The notes: generated from the sequence alone by a model not told the origin. A DNA stretch of 61,586 bases from Methylobacterium oxalidis (GCF_007992195.1 NZ_BJZU01000074.1:1-61586); one strand, 5' to 3'; counted from the first letter of the stretch, positions 1-8,741 are shown. Numbers and translations are program-made.

Positions 1-42
1 GACGAAGCCGCGGGCGCGCTCGGTGTACTTGTCGAAATTCAC
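1..42 (-). CDS. clpB: ATP-dependent chaperone ClpB, N-terminal fragment
   Basis: Only the first 14 codons are in the window; the gene continues past the left edge. Read on the minus strand from a GTG they give MNFDKYTERARGFV, the very conserved opening of alphaproteobacterial ClpB, the Hsp100 disaggregase that works with DnaK. A strong ribosome binding site (GGGGAGGTG) lies 9 bases upstream of the GTG, which supports both the frame and the start. Heat-shock control is expected for the family, but I see no clear sigma32 promoter in the 200 bases upstream. Confidence 0.8.
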   Translation of the reverse strand, partial: MNFDKYTERARGFV

Positions 43-164
43 GTGTCTGCACCTCCCCGTACCGGCGATCCGCCGCCCGCCACGCGGCACGGCCTCGCCG
101 AAACGACGTCCCCCGGCGCGTGCCGCAGAGGACCCCGGCGCGTCTGGGCCGCCGGTATCCGGGA

Positions 165-189
165 TGTGGTGTTGCATATCGGCACCACA
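165..189. promoter_or_regulatory. Inverted repeat between clpB and the MOSC gene
   Basis: TGTGGTG and CACCACA form a perfect 7-bp inverted repeat separated by 11 bases. It lies about 120 bases upstream of clpB and about 50 bases upstream of the MOSC start. It does not match the CIRCE heat-shock operator. It could be an operator for either gene or a chance palindrome. Confidence 0.25.
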
Positions 190-241
190 AGGGCCCGGAC
201 GGGGCTTGCGCACGACGGAATTTCAGGGTCACGCTCGGGAC

Positions 242-1018
242 ATGGCTCAGCCTCAGACCCTCCACCTCTCCGCCCTGCACCGCTACCCGGTGAAGGGGCT
301 CAGTCCGGAACCGCTCGACGCGGCCCGGCTCGAGACGAGCGGCTATTTCCCCGGCGACCGCCTCTACGCGATCGAGAACGGCCCTTCGGGGTTCAACGCG
401 GTGGCGCCGCGCCACCTGCCGAAGGTCAAGTACCTGATGCTGATGCGCGACGAGGCGCTGGCGCAGCTCCGCACCCGCTACGACGACGCCACCGCGACCC
501 TGCACGTGGCGGGCGGGGGCGAGACGTTCTCGGCCGATCTCGGCACGCCGGAGGGCCGGGCGCGCCTCGAAGCCTTCCTGCGGGACTTCATGCCGGGCAG
601 CCTGCGCGGCGAGCCGCGGGTGCTCGCCGCGCCCGAGCAGTACCGGTTCACCGATTCTCGCACCGGCTTCGTCTCGCTCATCAACCTCGCCAGCGTGCGC
701 GCCGTCGAGGCGATGCTGGGCAAACCCGTGGACCCGCTGCGCTTCCGCGGCAACCTGCTCGTCGAGGGGCTGGAGGCGTGGGCCGAGCTCGACCTCGTCG
801 GCGCCGTCCTCGAAGGTCCGGACGGACTGCGCCTCAAGGTGACGAAGCGGACGGAGCGCTGCGCGGCCACGAACGTCGATCCGGCCACCGGCGCGCGCGA
901 CCTCGAGATCCCCTGGACGCTCGACCGTCACCTCGGCCACCGCGATTGCGGCGTCTACGCCGAGGTTCTGGCCGGCGGCACCCTGCGGGTCGGCGACGCG
1001 CTGAGCCGGATCGCCTGA
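242..1018 (+). CDS. MOSC domain protein (YcbX-like molybdenum-cofactor sulfurtransferase family)
   Basis: The protein has 258 residues. It opens with the MOSC N-terminal beta-barrel pattern (LSALHRYPVKGLSPEPL, residues about 7-23) and carries the MOSC core with TERCAATNVDPATG near residue 205, whose cysteine is the conserved sulfur-carrying position. MOSC proteins bind or transfer sulfur linked to molybdenum cofactor, or reduce N-hydroxylated compounds (YcbX, YiiM); the substrate here is unknown. The ATG at 242 starts exactly at the conserved domain; the reading frame is open further upstream but that part looks non-coding. It is transcribed divergently from clpB. Confidence 0.85.
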   Translation: MAQPQTLHLSALHRYPVKGLSPEPLDAARLETSGYFPGDRLYAIENGPSGFNAVAPRHLPKVKYLMLMRDEALAQLRTRYDDATATLHVAGGGETFSADLGTPEGRARLEAFLRDFMPGSLRGEPRVLAAPEQYRFTDSRTGFVSLINLASVRAVEAMLGKPVDPLRFRGNLLVEGLEAWAELDLVGAVLEGPDGLRLKVTKRTERCAATNVDPATGARDLEIPWTLDRHLGHRDCGVYAEVLAGGTLRVGDALSRIA

Positions 1019-1031
1019 GGCGGCTCTCGCC

Positions 1032-1277
1032 TCAGGGGGCCCGGTCCGCCGTGCGCAGAGGCTCGGCGCCGGGGTGGCGCCGCTCGCAGGTGATCTTCAG
1101 GTAGCGCCCGTCGCCGCCCGGCAGACCCGCCGCCGCGGCGGTGGTCTGGCCGTGCATCACGCACTCCACCGGGGTGCGGACGGGGGCGACGATGACGTCG
1201 AGGGCGGTCGCGCGGGAGCAATCCCTGGCCAGCAGGGTGCCGGCGCAGACGAGCGCGACGGAGAGCAGTTCAGGCAT
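1032..1277 (-). CDS. Small secreted hypothetical protein
   Basis: An 81-residue protein with a hydrophobic N-terminus (MPELLSVALVCAGTLLA) that looks like a signal peptide or anchor. Four cysteines follow the general pattern of small periplasmic proteins. A plausible ribosome binding site (AAGGGG) lies about 8 bases before the ATG. It converges with the MOSC gene, 13 bases away. I do not recognise a named family; similar short proteins occur in Methylobacterium genomes. An in-frame ATG farther upstream at 1367 is less likely because the added residues look non-coding. Confidence 0.55.
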   Translation of the reverse strand: MPELLSVALVCAGTLLARDCSRATALDVIVAPVRTPVECVMHGQTTAAAAGLPGGDGRYLKITCERRHPGAEPLRTADRAP

Positions 1278-1467
1278 GACGGACCCCTTGATCGTGGTTC
1301 GAGAAGGTCCGCGGTGGTGCTCTGGCGTCCGAGCCGCCGCGTGATTGTTGCCTCGGCGTTTCCTCACTCAGTCCGCTGCCCGGCGAGGCACGCAGGGTGC
1401 CCGTCCGGCGGCGACGACAGGTTGTGCGGCCTGCGGGAGACAGGCCCCGTTGTTTCCCGCGCGGATC

Positions 1468-1677
1468 TCAGCCGCGGGCGGTGAGCCAGGCCGGCTCCAT
1501 CTCCTCGGCGGGGATCAGGGCGGCGACCGTGTCGAGATCGACCGTGAAATTCTGCGTGAGCAGGTGCCAGACCTCGGCGGCGTCGGCGGCCTTGAGGCGG
1601 ATGCCCTCGAGCGTGGTGGAGAGGAGCGTCGGGTTCGTCAGGGTCGGGCGGGCGAGCAGCGGGTCGGCGTTGAGCAT
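1468..1677 (-). CDS. Small hypothetical protein
   Basis: A 69-residue, acidic, mostly helical protein (LEGIRLKAADAAEVWHLLTQ in the middle) with no signal peptide and no membrane segment. The composition is protein-like: balanced, with aromatic residues and no arginine or proline runs, unlike the antisense frames around it. An AGGA element lies about 12 bases before the ATG. The function is not recognisable. It is on the same strand as the preceding small gene, 190 bases upstream of it. Confidence 0.45.
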   Translation of the reverse strand: MLNADPLLARPTLTNPTLLSTTLEGIRLKAADAAEVWHLLTQNFTVDLDTVAALIPAEEMEPAWLTARG

Positions 1678-2163
1678 CGGGGAACTGGTCCTGTTCGGCT
1701 CCTGTAGAATTCGCCGACATGGTTAACAAACGGTTGAGGATTGAAAAGCCCGCATGGTGCGCACATCAATTCAACTCTTGGTGGTCAATCGAGACTAATC
1801 CGGGAAAGACAATTGTATTCATCGAAGGAATTACAAGCATGCCGTGTCGGGCACGCCCCGTCGGGCTCGCCGTGTCGGGCCGCCGGCTCCGCGCCGCATC
1901 CGCCGACAACCCCGTTCCAGAGCGCGGCGAGACCGGTCCGGGACGCATCCTCGGAGCCTCGGCCTTCTCCGCTCCCCCTTCCGCCGGAGCGCGGGCTCAG
2001 CCTCGGCCCTCGTTCCGGGCGCGCCCGCGTCGGGGCCGCCTCGCCCGCACGGCTCGGGCGCAGGATGCGGCATTTTTCGCGCCGCAGGCTTCGCAGGGCG
2101 TTCCGCGTCCTGTAGAAGCCCGCCCGCGTCCGGAGTCCCTCTCCCCGGTTCACAGAGGCTACG
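1678..2163. other. Intergenic region with an AT-rich block upstream of argB
   Basis: 486 bases without a convincing gene. Bases about 1719-1845 are strikingly AT-rich for this chromosome, while 1850-2160 return to high G+C with no codon-like structure. The open frames crossing this stretch give arginine- and proline-rich nonsense. The region must hold the promoter for argB, but I cannot pick one clear -35/-10 pair. Confidence 0.5.
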
Positions 2164-3057
2164 ATGACCGACCTGCCGAACGTGCACGTGCGCGCCGAAG
2201 TCCTGGCCCAGGCCCTGCCGCACATGCAGCGCTACGATCAGGAGATCGTGGTCATCAAGTACGGCGGCCACGCCATGGGCGACCGGGCGGCGGCGGAGGA
2301 TTTCGCCGAGGACGTGGTGCTCCTGGAGCAGTCCGGCCTGAAGCCGGTCGTGGTGCACGGTGGCGGCCCGCAGATCGGCCGGATGCTGGAGCGGCTCGGC
2401 ATCGAGTCCGAGTTCCGCGGCGGCCTGCGCGTCACCGACGAGGCCACCGTCGAGGTGGTCGAGATGGTGCTCGCCGGCTCCATCAACAAGCAGATCGTCG
2501 GCTGGATCTCCGCCGAGGGCGGGCGCGCCATCGGCCTGTGCGGCAAGGACGGCAACATGGTCCGCGCCAAGCGGGCGATGCGCACCGTGAAGGACCCGGA
2601 GAGCCAGGAGGAGAAGGCGCTCGACCTCGGCCTCGTCGGCGAGCCCGAGCACGTCGAGCGCGGCGTCCTCGACGCGGTCCTGAAGGCCGAGCTGATCCCC
2701 GTCCTCGCCCCGGTCGCCTACGGCGCGGACGGCCAGACCTACAACGTCAACGCCGACACCTTCTCGGGCGCCATCGCCGGGGCGCTGCGGGCCAAGCGCC
2801 TGCTTCTCCTCACCGACGTGCCGGGCGTCCTCGACAAGGACAAGAACCTGATCCCCGAGCTGACGGTGGAGGATTGCCGCCGCCTCATCGCGGACGGCAC
2901 CATCACGGGGGGCATGATCCCCAAGGTCGAGACCTGCATCTACGCGATCGACCAGGGCGTCGAGGCGGTGGTCATCCTCGACGGCAAGGTGAACCACGCG
3001 GTGCTGCTGGAGCTGTTCACCGATTACGGCGCCGGCACCCTGATCCGCCGGAACTGA
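2164..3057 (+). CDS. argB: Acetylglutamate kinase
   Basis: A 297-residue cytoplasmic enzyme that phosphorylates N-acetyl-L-glutamate, the second step of arginine synthesis. Signatures are clear: the nucleotide-binding KYGGHAM (residues 32-38), the substrate loop HGGGPQIG (65-72), the INKQIVGWI segment near 107, and the C-terminal [10 protein letters not shown], typical of the amino acid kinase fold. Length is normal. In related genomes argB is often followed by the same HAD nucleotidase found here. A strong terminator lies right after its stop, so it is probably transcribed separately from the next gene. Confidence 0.97.
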   Translation: MTDLPNVHVRAEVLAQALPHMQRYDQEIVVIKYGGHAMGDRAAAEDFAEDVVLLEQSGLKPVVVHGGGPQIGRMLERLGIESEFRGGLRVTDEATVEVVEMVLAGSINKQIVGWISAEGGRAIGLCGKDGNMVRAKRAMRTVKDPESQEEKALDLGLVGEPEHVERGVLDAVLKAELIPVLAPVAYGADGQTYNVNADTFSGAIAGALRAKRLLLLTDVPGVLDKDKNLIPELTVEDCRRLIADGTITGGMIPKVETCIYAIDQGVEAVVILDGKVNHAVLLELFTDYGAGTLIRRN

Positions 3058-3064
3058 CCGTGGC

Positions 3065-3105
3065 GCCGATCCGGGCGCGCGCCGAAGCGGCGCGCCCGGA
3101 TCGGC
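3065..3105 (+). terminator. Rho-independent terminator after argB
   Basis: A perfect 16-bp stem (GCCGATCCGGGCGCGC and its complement) with a 9-base loop starts 8 bases after the argB stop. It is followed by a T-rich stretch (CTTTCCTTTT) at 3112-3121, somewhat distant from the stem. Confidence 0.8.
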
Positions 3106-3192
3106 CCGGGCGCTTTCCTTTTGCGGCCAAGGCGTCCATCTTAAGGAGCCCGGCCGACGCCTCCCGGCGTCCCAAGCTGAGCGCACCGACCC

Positions 3193-3930
3193 TTGTACTC
3201 TCCGGCCCCCAGCCACTTCACCACCGGCGACGCCCGACGCTTCGATCGCGTCGACACCTGGGTGTTCGACCTCGACAACACGCTCTACCCGAGCGACGCG
3301 CGGGTCTGGCCGCAGGTGGACGAGCGCATCACGCTCTACGTCATGCGCCTCTACGGGCTCGACGGGCTCTCCGCCCGCGCCCTCCAGAAGCACTTCTATC
3401 ACCGCTACGGCACCACCCTGAAGGCGCTGATGATCGAGGACGGCGTCGAGCCGCACGACTTCCTCGACTTCGCCCACGACATCGACCACTCGACGATCAA
3501 GCTCGACCCGGCGCTCGGCGAGGCCATCGAGCGCCTGCCCGGCCGCAAGCTGATCCTCACCAACGGCTCGCGCCGGCACGCCGAGAACGTCGCGGCCAAG
3601 CTCGGCATCCTCGACCATTTCGAGGACGTGTTCGACATCGCGGCGGCCGACTTCGTGCCGAAGCCCGAGCGCACCACCTACGAGCGCTTCCTCGCGCGCC
3701 ACGGCGTCGATCCGGACCGCTCGGCCCTGTTCGAGGACATCGCCCGCAACCTCGTGGTGCCGCACGACCTCGGCATGGCGACCGTGCTGGTGGTGCCCCC
3801 GGTCCTCGACCCGTTCCGCGAGCGCTTCGAGCAGGAGGCGGTCAAGGAGCCGCACATCGACTACATCACGAACGACCTCGCGGGCTTCCTCTCGCAGCAG
3901 GTGCTGCCCGAGGCGGGGCGGGCCGCGTGA
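3193..3930 (+). CDS. Pyrimidine 5'-nucleotidase, HAD superfamily
   Basis: A 245-residue HAD hydrolase of the SDT1/pyrimidine 5'-nucleotidase type. Motif I is FDLDNTLYP (residues 25-33, nucleophile in the DxD), motif II is LTNGS, motif III the lysine of FVPKPE, and motif IV the acidic LFEDIARNL. The family removes phosphate from UMP/CMP or related small phosphates. The start must be TTG at 3193: an in-frame TGA at 3178 blocks anything upstream, and the next possible start would cut into motif I. The ribosome binding site is weak. The stop overlaps the next gene by four bases (GTGA). Confidence 0.9.
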   Translation: MYSPAPSHFTTGDARRFDRVDTWVFDLDNTLYPSDARVWPQVDERITLYVMRLYGLDGLSARALQKHFYHRYGTTLKALMIEDGVEPHDFLDFAHDIDHSTIKLDPALGEAIERLPGRKLILTNGSRRHAENVAAKLGILDHFEDVFDIAAADFVPKPERTTYERFLARHGVDPDRSALFEDIARNLVVPHDLGMATVLVVPPVLDPFRERFEQEAVKEPHIDYITNDLAGFLSQQVLPEAGRAA

Positions 3931-4340
3931 GCGCGCTCACCGACGCGAAGGCGCCGACGCTCGCCGAGATCGAGGAACTCGCCTTCGCCGCCTACGAGCG
4001 CCTGCCGGAGGCGTTCCGGCGCCTGAGCGCCGGCGTCCAGATCCTCGTCGACGACTTCCCCGACGAGGAGACGATGACCGAGATGCAGTGCGAGACCGAG
4101 TTCGACCTGCTGGGCCTGTTCCGCGGCGTCGGGCTCGCCCAGTCGGGCGAGGTCGCCACCGGGCAGATGCCCAACATGGTCTGGCTCTACCGCCGGCCGC
4201 TCCTCGACTACTGGGCCGAGCACGACGAGACGCTCGGCCACCTCGTCACCCACGTCCTCGTTCACGAGATCGGCCACCATTTAGGCCTGTCGGACGACGA
4301 CATGGAGGCGATCGAGGCGGCCGCCGACGCGGCGGCCTAG
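3927..4340 (+). CDS. Zincin-like metallopeptidase (PF06262 type)
   Basis: A 137-residue protein with the zinc-protease signature HEIGHHLGLSDDD (around residues 113-125), matching HExxHxxGxxD; the final Asp is the expected third zinc ligand. The family is small, cytoplasmic and acid-rich, and its substrates are not known. The GTG start at 3927 overlaps the TGA of the nucleotidase gene, suggesting translational coupling and a two-gene operon. Length is typical for the family. Confidence 0.85.
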   Translation: MSALTDAKAPTLAEIEELAFAAYERLPEAFRRLSAGVQILVDDFPDEETMTEMQCETEFDLLGLFRGVGLAQSGEVATGQMPNMVWLYRRPLLDYWAEHDETLGHLVTHVLVHEIGHHLGLSDDDMEAIEAAADAAA

Positions 4341-4355
4341 CCGCCGACAGGCGGC

Positions 4356-5603
4356 CTAAGGGGCCTCGACCTCGCGCTCCTCGCGGATGCGGCGGAGCAG
4401 GCTGATCTTCGGCCGGCGCGAGCGGAACTGGCCGCGCTGGATCGAGACGAACACCAAGATCGTCACGGTCAGCGTCGTGAACCACCACATCACCGCGAGC
4501 CCGATGCCGATGCAGGCGATCGTGTAGGCGGTGGCGATGGCCGCCATGGCGCCGGGCGCCAGCGCCGGGGCGTCGCGCCCGATCCGGTGGATCGAGACGT
4601 AGAGGCCGTAGGCCGCCGCGAAGGCCCCGACGATGCCGAGCTCGTACCAGAACTCGAACAGCATCGTGCTCGGCGCGTTGTGCGGCAGCAGGTTGTAGGC
4701 CCGCCCGCGCAGGGCCGTCTCGAAGCCGTGGCCGGTGAACAGGCGCACCGGCTCCGAGGTCACCACCTTCTGCCACGCCTTCAGCGAGAGCACGCCCGGA
4801 TTGCCCGAGCCGAACAGGGTCGCGCCGAGCGGCCGGCCGACGAACGGGATCAGCGGGGCGAGCGCGAGCAGCGCCGCGGTCACGGCGGCCGTCAGCGCGA
4901 CGCCGATGCGCGGGCTCACGGTGGTGAGCAGGAAGGTGGCGGCGCCGACGGCGAGCGCGATGATCTGCGTGGCCTTCGGCGAGGCGGCGATGGCGGCGGC
5001 CACGATCAGGGCGGTGACCAGGGCCTCGCGGTCGCGGTGGCGCGAGCGCAGCCACGCGACCGCCGGCCAGACGAGGAGCGCCAGCATGATCAGGCCGCGG
5101 TCGAGGATCTGGTCGTCCTCCGCGCCGCTGCGCACCAGGGCGTCGCCGAACAGTCCGATCATCACCGCCACGATGCCGCCCGCGGTGACGCCGAGGGGCA
5201 GCAGGTAGAGGTTGGCGGAGCGCATCCGGTCCGGCAGGGCGAGGTAGCCGGCGAGCGTCAGCAGGATCGTCGCGAGGAGGTTGAGGACGCGCTCGGCGCC
5301 CGAGTTGAGGAAGGGCGTCCAGGCGAGCGAGAGCGCCGCCCACAGGAGCACGAGGCCGCCCGCCAGGAAGGCGGGCGAGCGCACGAGCGCCGTCAGCGCC
5401 GGCCGCAGCGGGCGCTGGCGCCCGTCGAGCGCGCTCGCCAGGATCAGCAGCACGATGGCGATCGGCGCCAGCACCACGGTGGCGCGGCGGCCGACCTGCG
5501 CGACGACCGGGATGATCACGAACAGGCCGAAGAAGCCGACGCGGCGCAGCAGCGCCGCCGCATCGAGCGCGGGATCGACGGTGGAGTGGGACGCGCGCGA
5601 CAT
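4356..5603 (-). CDS. O-antigen ligase/polymerase family membrane protein
   Basis: A 415-residue integral membrane protein with about ten to twelve hydrophobic segments and a basic C-terminal tail. The periplasmic loop near residues 290-330 contains the Wzy_C/WaaL-type pattern HGFETALRG ... LLPHNAPSTMLFEFWYELG, with the conserved HN and E-x-G. Such proteins ligate or polymerise lipid-linked glycans at the periplasmic face. No other polysaccharide genes are adjacent, so its substrate is unknown. The start is taken at the ATG at 5603; the frame is open another 34 codons upstream, but that part is low-complexity. Confidence 0.8.
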   Translation of the reverse strand: MSRASHSTVDPALDAAALLRRVGFFGLFVIIPVVAQVGRRATVVLAPIAIVLLILASALDGRQRPLRPALTALVRSPAFLAGGLVLLWAALSLAWTPFLNSGAERVLNLLATILLTLAGYLALPDRMRSANLYLLPLGVTAGGIVAVMIGLFGDALVRSGAEDDQILDRGLIMLALLVWPAVAWLRSRHRDREALVTALIVAAAIAASPKATQIIALAVGAATFLLTTVSPRIGVALTAAVTAALLALAPLIPFVGRPLGATLFGSGNPGVLSLKAWQKVVTSEPVRLFTGHGFETALRGRAYNLLPHNAPSTMLFEFWYELGIVGAFAAAYGLYVSIHRIGRDAPALAPGAMAAIATAYTIACIGIGLAVMWWFTTLTVTILVFVSIQRGQFRSRRPKISLLRRIREEREVEAP

Positions 5604-5711
5604 GATGCGACTGGCAGACCGTGAGCCGGCGCGGGGGCCTCCGTCCGGCGTGCCGTTCTCTCCTAGAGCAGCCGAAACCGAGCGGCTGTAGACCCTGGGC
5701 AACACATACTG

Positions 5712-5733
5712 GCACAGGCGCGCCCGCCTGTGC
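5712..5733 (-). terminator. Hairpin downstream of the DUF2937 gene
   Basis: GCACAGGCG and CGCCTGTGC form a perfect 9-bp stem with a 4-base loop, 37 bases beyond the stop at 5770. There is no T-run, so it may be a rho-independent-like terminator or an RNA-stabilising hairpin. Confidence 0.4.
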
Positions 5734-5769
5734 AGTGCGAGGGTGCAGGTTGGGAACGGACCGGGCGGA

Positions 5770-6294
5770 TCAGGCCGTCGAGGTCTCCGGCCGCGGGCGC
5801 CGCCTGAGGCCGCGCCGGCCGAGATCGGACAGGACGCGCCAGCCGCCCCAAGCCGCGAGAAAGCCGATCAGCCCCGCCACGATCCCGTCCGCCGTCGTCG
5901 GCACGGCCGGCCGGTACTCCTCGTAGGTGGCGCGCGCCACCGCCATGTCGGGGTCGCGGATCAATGCGGCGAGGCGGCCGAGCGGGCTCGTGGCCTCGCG
6001 GAGCGCCTGCTGCTGCGCGGTGAGCGCGGCGAGGCGCTGGATGTCGGCCCGCGCCGCCTCGCCGCGGCGGGCGACGAGGCTGTCCGGATTGGTGCGCAGG
6101 CGGTCGACCGCCCCCTCGCGGCTGTTGCCCGTGGCGCGCGCGTCCGACTCGAAGGTCTCGACGCTGCGGCGCAGCTCGTCCACCGCCCCGCCGAGGCGCT
6201 GCGCGTATTGCTGCGCGAATTCCGGCCCCTGCGCCGCGACGGTGCCGCCGAGGAGCCCGAGGGCGAGGCCGAGCGTGCGGAAGACACGGAACAC
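5770..6294 (-). CDS. DUF2937 family membrane protein
   Basis: A 174-residue protein with an N-terminal hydrophobic segment (residues 5-20), a long helical periplasmic part rich in Arg, Glu and Ala, and a second hydrophobic segment near 138-155 (GIVAGLIGFLAAWGGWRVL). This two-anchor layout with an intervening coiled-coil-like domain is that of DUF2937, which has no known function. A strong ribosome binding site (AGGGGGGTGG) lies just before the ATG. Confidence 0.75.
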   Translation of the reverse strand: MFRVFRTLGLALGLLGGTVAAQGPEFAQQYAQRLGGAVDELRRSVETFESDARATGNSREGAVDRLRTNPDSLVARRGEAARADIQRLAALTAQQQALREATSPLGRLAALIRDPDMAVARATYEEYRPAVPTTADGIVAGLIGFLAAWGGWRVLSDLGRRGLRRRPRPETSTA

Positions 6295-6364
6295 GAATCC
6301 ACCCCCCTGAAAGCGTGTCGGTGAGAGAAGAGCACGGGGTGGCCGCGGGTTCCAGCCGCGCGCC

Positions 6365-7375
6365 TCAGCCCGGCAGGGTGAGGAGGCCGGCCTGCCCGTC
6401 GGCGCAGCCGAAGGCGAGGCGCCCGCCCCGCCCGTCCCAGGCGAGCGCCGAGACGGCGCTGCCCTTCGCCGCGGGCCGCACGAGCAGCTCCGAGGCGTCG
6501 GTGAAGCGCACGAGCAGGATGCACCCGTCCTCGTAGCCGATGGCCAGCACCGGCGCCTTCGGGTGGAACGCCACCCGCGAGACGCGGGCGGGCCGCACGC
6601 CGCACTCGCGCGGGGCCTTGCCGGTGGGGCCCTCCTTCGAATCGAAGGGCCAGACGATCGCCGCCTCGGCGCCGCTGGTGGCGAGCCAGTGCCCGTCCGC
6701 CGACCACGCGGTCGAGCGGACCTTGGCGGGGTAGCCCGACATCCGCATGTGGCCGCGGTCCGGCTGCAGGCGCCAGCCGTGCAGGGCGTTCTCCTGCATG
6801 GTCGTGATCACGAAGCGGCCGTCCGGCGACCACGTCACGTCGATGTGCGAGCCCTTCCACTCGATCACCTCGGGCGGCGTCTCGTGGTTCGGGTACCAGA
6901 GGCTGGCGCCGTTGTAGTGCGCCACGGCGAGGCGGTAGCCCTTCGGCGCGAAGGCGAGGCCGCGGGCGCTGGAGGGGGCCGTGAACGTCCGCTCCCGCCC
7001 CTTGGCGTCCCGCGCCACCACCCGGCGCCCCGCCGAGAAGGCGAGGCCGCCGTCCGGATGCACGGCGAGCGCGTCGATCCAGGCGCCGTTGGCCGCCGCC
7101 GCGACCTCGGTCGGGCGACCGTCGCCGCGGATCTCGACCACGCGGCCGTCGTCGCCGCCGGTGACGAGGCGGCCGGCATCGCCCGCCGCCGCCAGGATGG
7201 CGCCGTCCGGATGCGCGGCGATGCGCTCGCCGGAATCCCCGCGCTGCAGGACGACGGTGCCGTCGCCGAGCGCCAGCGCCAGGGCGTCCTTGAGCCAGTG
7301 GGCGGCGGTGACGTGCGCGCCCGCCTCGATCGGCGCGACGTGGCTCGTCAGGGAGGGGGCGGCGGTCGCGGACAT
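6365..7375 (-). CDS. WD40 repeat protein
   Basis: 336 residues made almost entirely of about six to seven beta-propeller blades. Recurrent patterns are visible, such as LALALGDGTVVLQ, IDALAVHPDGGLAFSAG, IDVTWSPDGRFVITT, STAWSADGHWLATSG, VSRVAFHPKAPVLAIGY and VSALAWDGRGGRLAFGC, with the GH/WD dipeptides worn away as in many bacterial members. There is no signal peptide, so it is a cytoplasmic scaffold. In related genomes such a WD40 gene often accompanies a CobW-type zinc GTPase; none is adjacent here. Confidence 0.85.
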   Translation of the reverse strand: MSATAAPSLTSHVAPIEAGAHVTAAHWLKDALALALGDGTVVLQRGDSGERIAAHPDGAILAAAGDAGRLVTGGDDGRVVEIRGDGRPTEVAAAANGAWIDALAVHPDGGLAFSAGRRVVARDAKGRERTFTAPSSARGLAFAPKGYRLAVAHYNGASLWYPNHETPPEVIEWKGSHIDVTWSPDGRFVITTMQENALHGWRLQPDRGHMRMSGYPAKVRSTAWSADGHWLATSGAEAAIVWPFDSKEGPTGKAPRECGVRPARVSRVAFHPKAPVLAIGYEDGCILLVRFTDASELLVRPAAKGSAVSALAWDGRGGRLAFGCADGQAGLLTLPG

Positions 7376-7408
7376 GGTCTGGGGTCACCTCGTGTGATGC
7401 GGGGTCGG

Positions 7409-8071
7409 TCAGGCGGTCTTTTCCACCGGCGCGCGCGCGATGAGAAGAGCCGAGACGACGGCGAGGCCGGTGGTGATCCCGGCCGGCAGCACCAGTGCCA
7501 TCAGGCCGAAGCGGCCGTAGGCCACGGTGCCGCCGAGCGCCCCGCACAGGAGCGCCAGCCACACGACCCCGTCCCCGACCCAGCCGTAGCGCGGGCCCCG
7601 CCCCGTCAGGGCGAGCGCCACCTTCTGCCCGAAACTGAACAACGCGCCCGTGACGAAGGTGGTGCCGGCCCGGAAGCCCTGCACCTGCGCCAGCACGGCG
7701 TTCTGCGCGCCCATGGCGAGCGCCATGAACAGCGAGGCGAGCCCGTGGTCGGGCGTGGCGAGGCCGAGCGAGAGGGCGCCGAGCACGGTCAGCGCCTCGA
7801 AGGCGAGCACGATCGGCGTCGCCCAGCGCGCGGGGACCGCCAGCGCGAGCCCGCTGCCCAGCACGCTGCCGACGAAGAACATCGTCACGAGCAGGCAGGG
7901 CAGCAGGGCCTGCCGCCACTCGCCCCGGCCGAGGGAGACCGAGAACTGCGTGGTGTTGCCGCTCATGAACGAGGTGTAGAGCCCGCCGAGCTCGATGAAG
8001 CCGAGCGCGTCGACGTAGCCCGCCGTCGCCGTGAGCGCGAGCCCGTAGGCCACCTGCCAGGACCGGTTCAT
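7409..8071 (-). CDS. YoaK family (DUF1275) membrane protein
   Basis: A 220-residue protein with about six transmembrane helices. It begins with the family pattern GLALTATAGYVDALGFIELGGLYTSFMSGNTTQFSV (residues about 10-44), where MSGNT is the hallmark of DUF1275/YoaK. FRAGTTFVTGALFSFG in the second half is the repeated counterpart. The function is unknown; a transporter role has been suggested for the family. It lies upstream of the WD40 gene on the same strand, 33 bases away, so they may be co-transcribed. Confidence 0.88.
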   Translation of the reverse strand: MNRSWQVAYGLALTATAGYVDALGFIELGGLYTSFMSGNTTQFSVSLGRGEWRQALLPCLLVTMFFVGSVLGSGLALAVPARWATPIVLAFEALTVLGALSLGLATPDHGLASLFMALAMGAQNAVLAQVQGFRAGTTFVTGALFSFGQKVALALTGRGPRYGWVGDGVVWLALLCGALGGTVAYGRFGLMALVLPAGITTGLAVVSALLIARAPVEKTA

Positions 8072-8277
8072 GAAATCATCACCGTGCCCGGTCCCGGTAA
8101 CGCCTCGTTAACCAGTTCCGGCGCTCCATCGGGGGTGGGGCGCGCAGGGTTAAAGCTTCGCTCACCAAACCTCGGCAATTCGATGGGAACACGGCGAACG
8201 CCGGGTCGGGGCCTCCGTTGGTCTCGCGATCCGGCAGCGGGACGTTCGGCCCGCGCCGGGTGAGTTGGAGTTGCGTC

Positions 8278-8706
8278 ATGATCCCCCAAGCCTGCGCTGC
8301 CTTCTCCGTCCCCGCCTTCCTCGACGGCCCCCTCGAGACCATCCTCGTGGTCGAGGACGAGGCCATCGTCTGCGAGCTCGCCGCCGAGGCGCTCTCCGAC
8401 GAGGGCTACCGGGTGCTCACCGCGGCGGACGCCCTCGAGGCGGAAGCGATCCTGGCGCGCGAGAGCGTCGATCTGCTCTTCACCGATATCGACTTGGCCC
8501 GCAACACGAACGGCATCGCGCTCGCCCGCCACGCCCGCCGCGAGCGGCCGGACCTCGCCGTCGTCTACACCTCGGGCGGGCGCGGGAGCCTTTCGCACGG
8601 CGAGGCCGTTGCGCAATCGGTCTTCGTGCCGAAGCCCTACCGGCCGAGCGACCTCGTCGCCCTGACGCGGGACATCCTCCGCCGCAGCAACCCCCACCAC
8701 GCCTGA
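8278..8706 (+). CDS. Single-domain response regulator
   Basis: A 142-residue receiver domain without an output domain. The acidic pocket is E26/D27, the phosphorylation site is D70 (LLFTDIDLA), the switch threonine is T98 in VVYTSGG, and the lysine is K119 in FVPKPY. This resembles stand-alone receivers and the detached C-terminal receivers of hybrid kinases. No histidine kinase is adjacent; the closest is the hybrid kinase at 38746. The ATG at 8278 has a TTGGAG element upstream. An upstream in-frame start would add 20 unstructured residues. Confidence 0.88.
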   Translation: MIPQACAAFSVPAFLDGPLETILVVEDEAIVCELAAEALSDEGYRVLTAADALEAEAILARESVDLLFTDIDLARNTNGIALARHARRERPDLAVVYTSGGRGSLSHGEAVAQSVFVPKPYRPSDLVALTRDILRRSNPHHA

Positions 8707-8741
8707 GCGGCCGACGACCGGCCGCCCGCCGGAGCCCGACC

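Noticed and set aside
1831..3855. Long minus-strand frame across argB and the nucleotidase gene
   Set aside because: Mirror frame of two well-supported plus-strand genes; the residue pattern (HVEHVL, DQVL and the like) is compositional, without domains.
1719..4340. An 873-residue plus-strand frame from the AT-rich block to the zincin
   Set aside because: Only its last 137 residues are protein-like (the zincin, starting at GTG 3927). The rest runs out of frame over argB and the nucleotidase.
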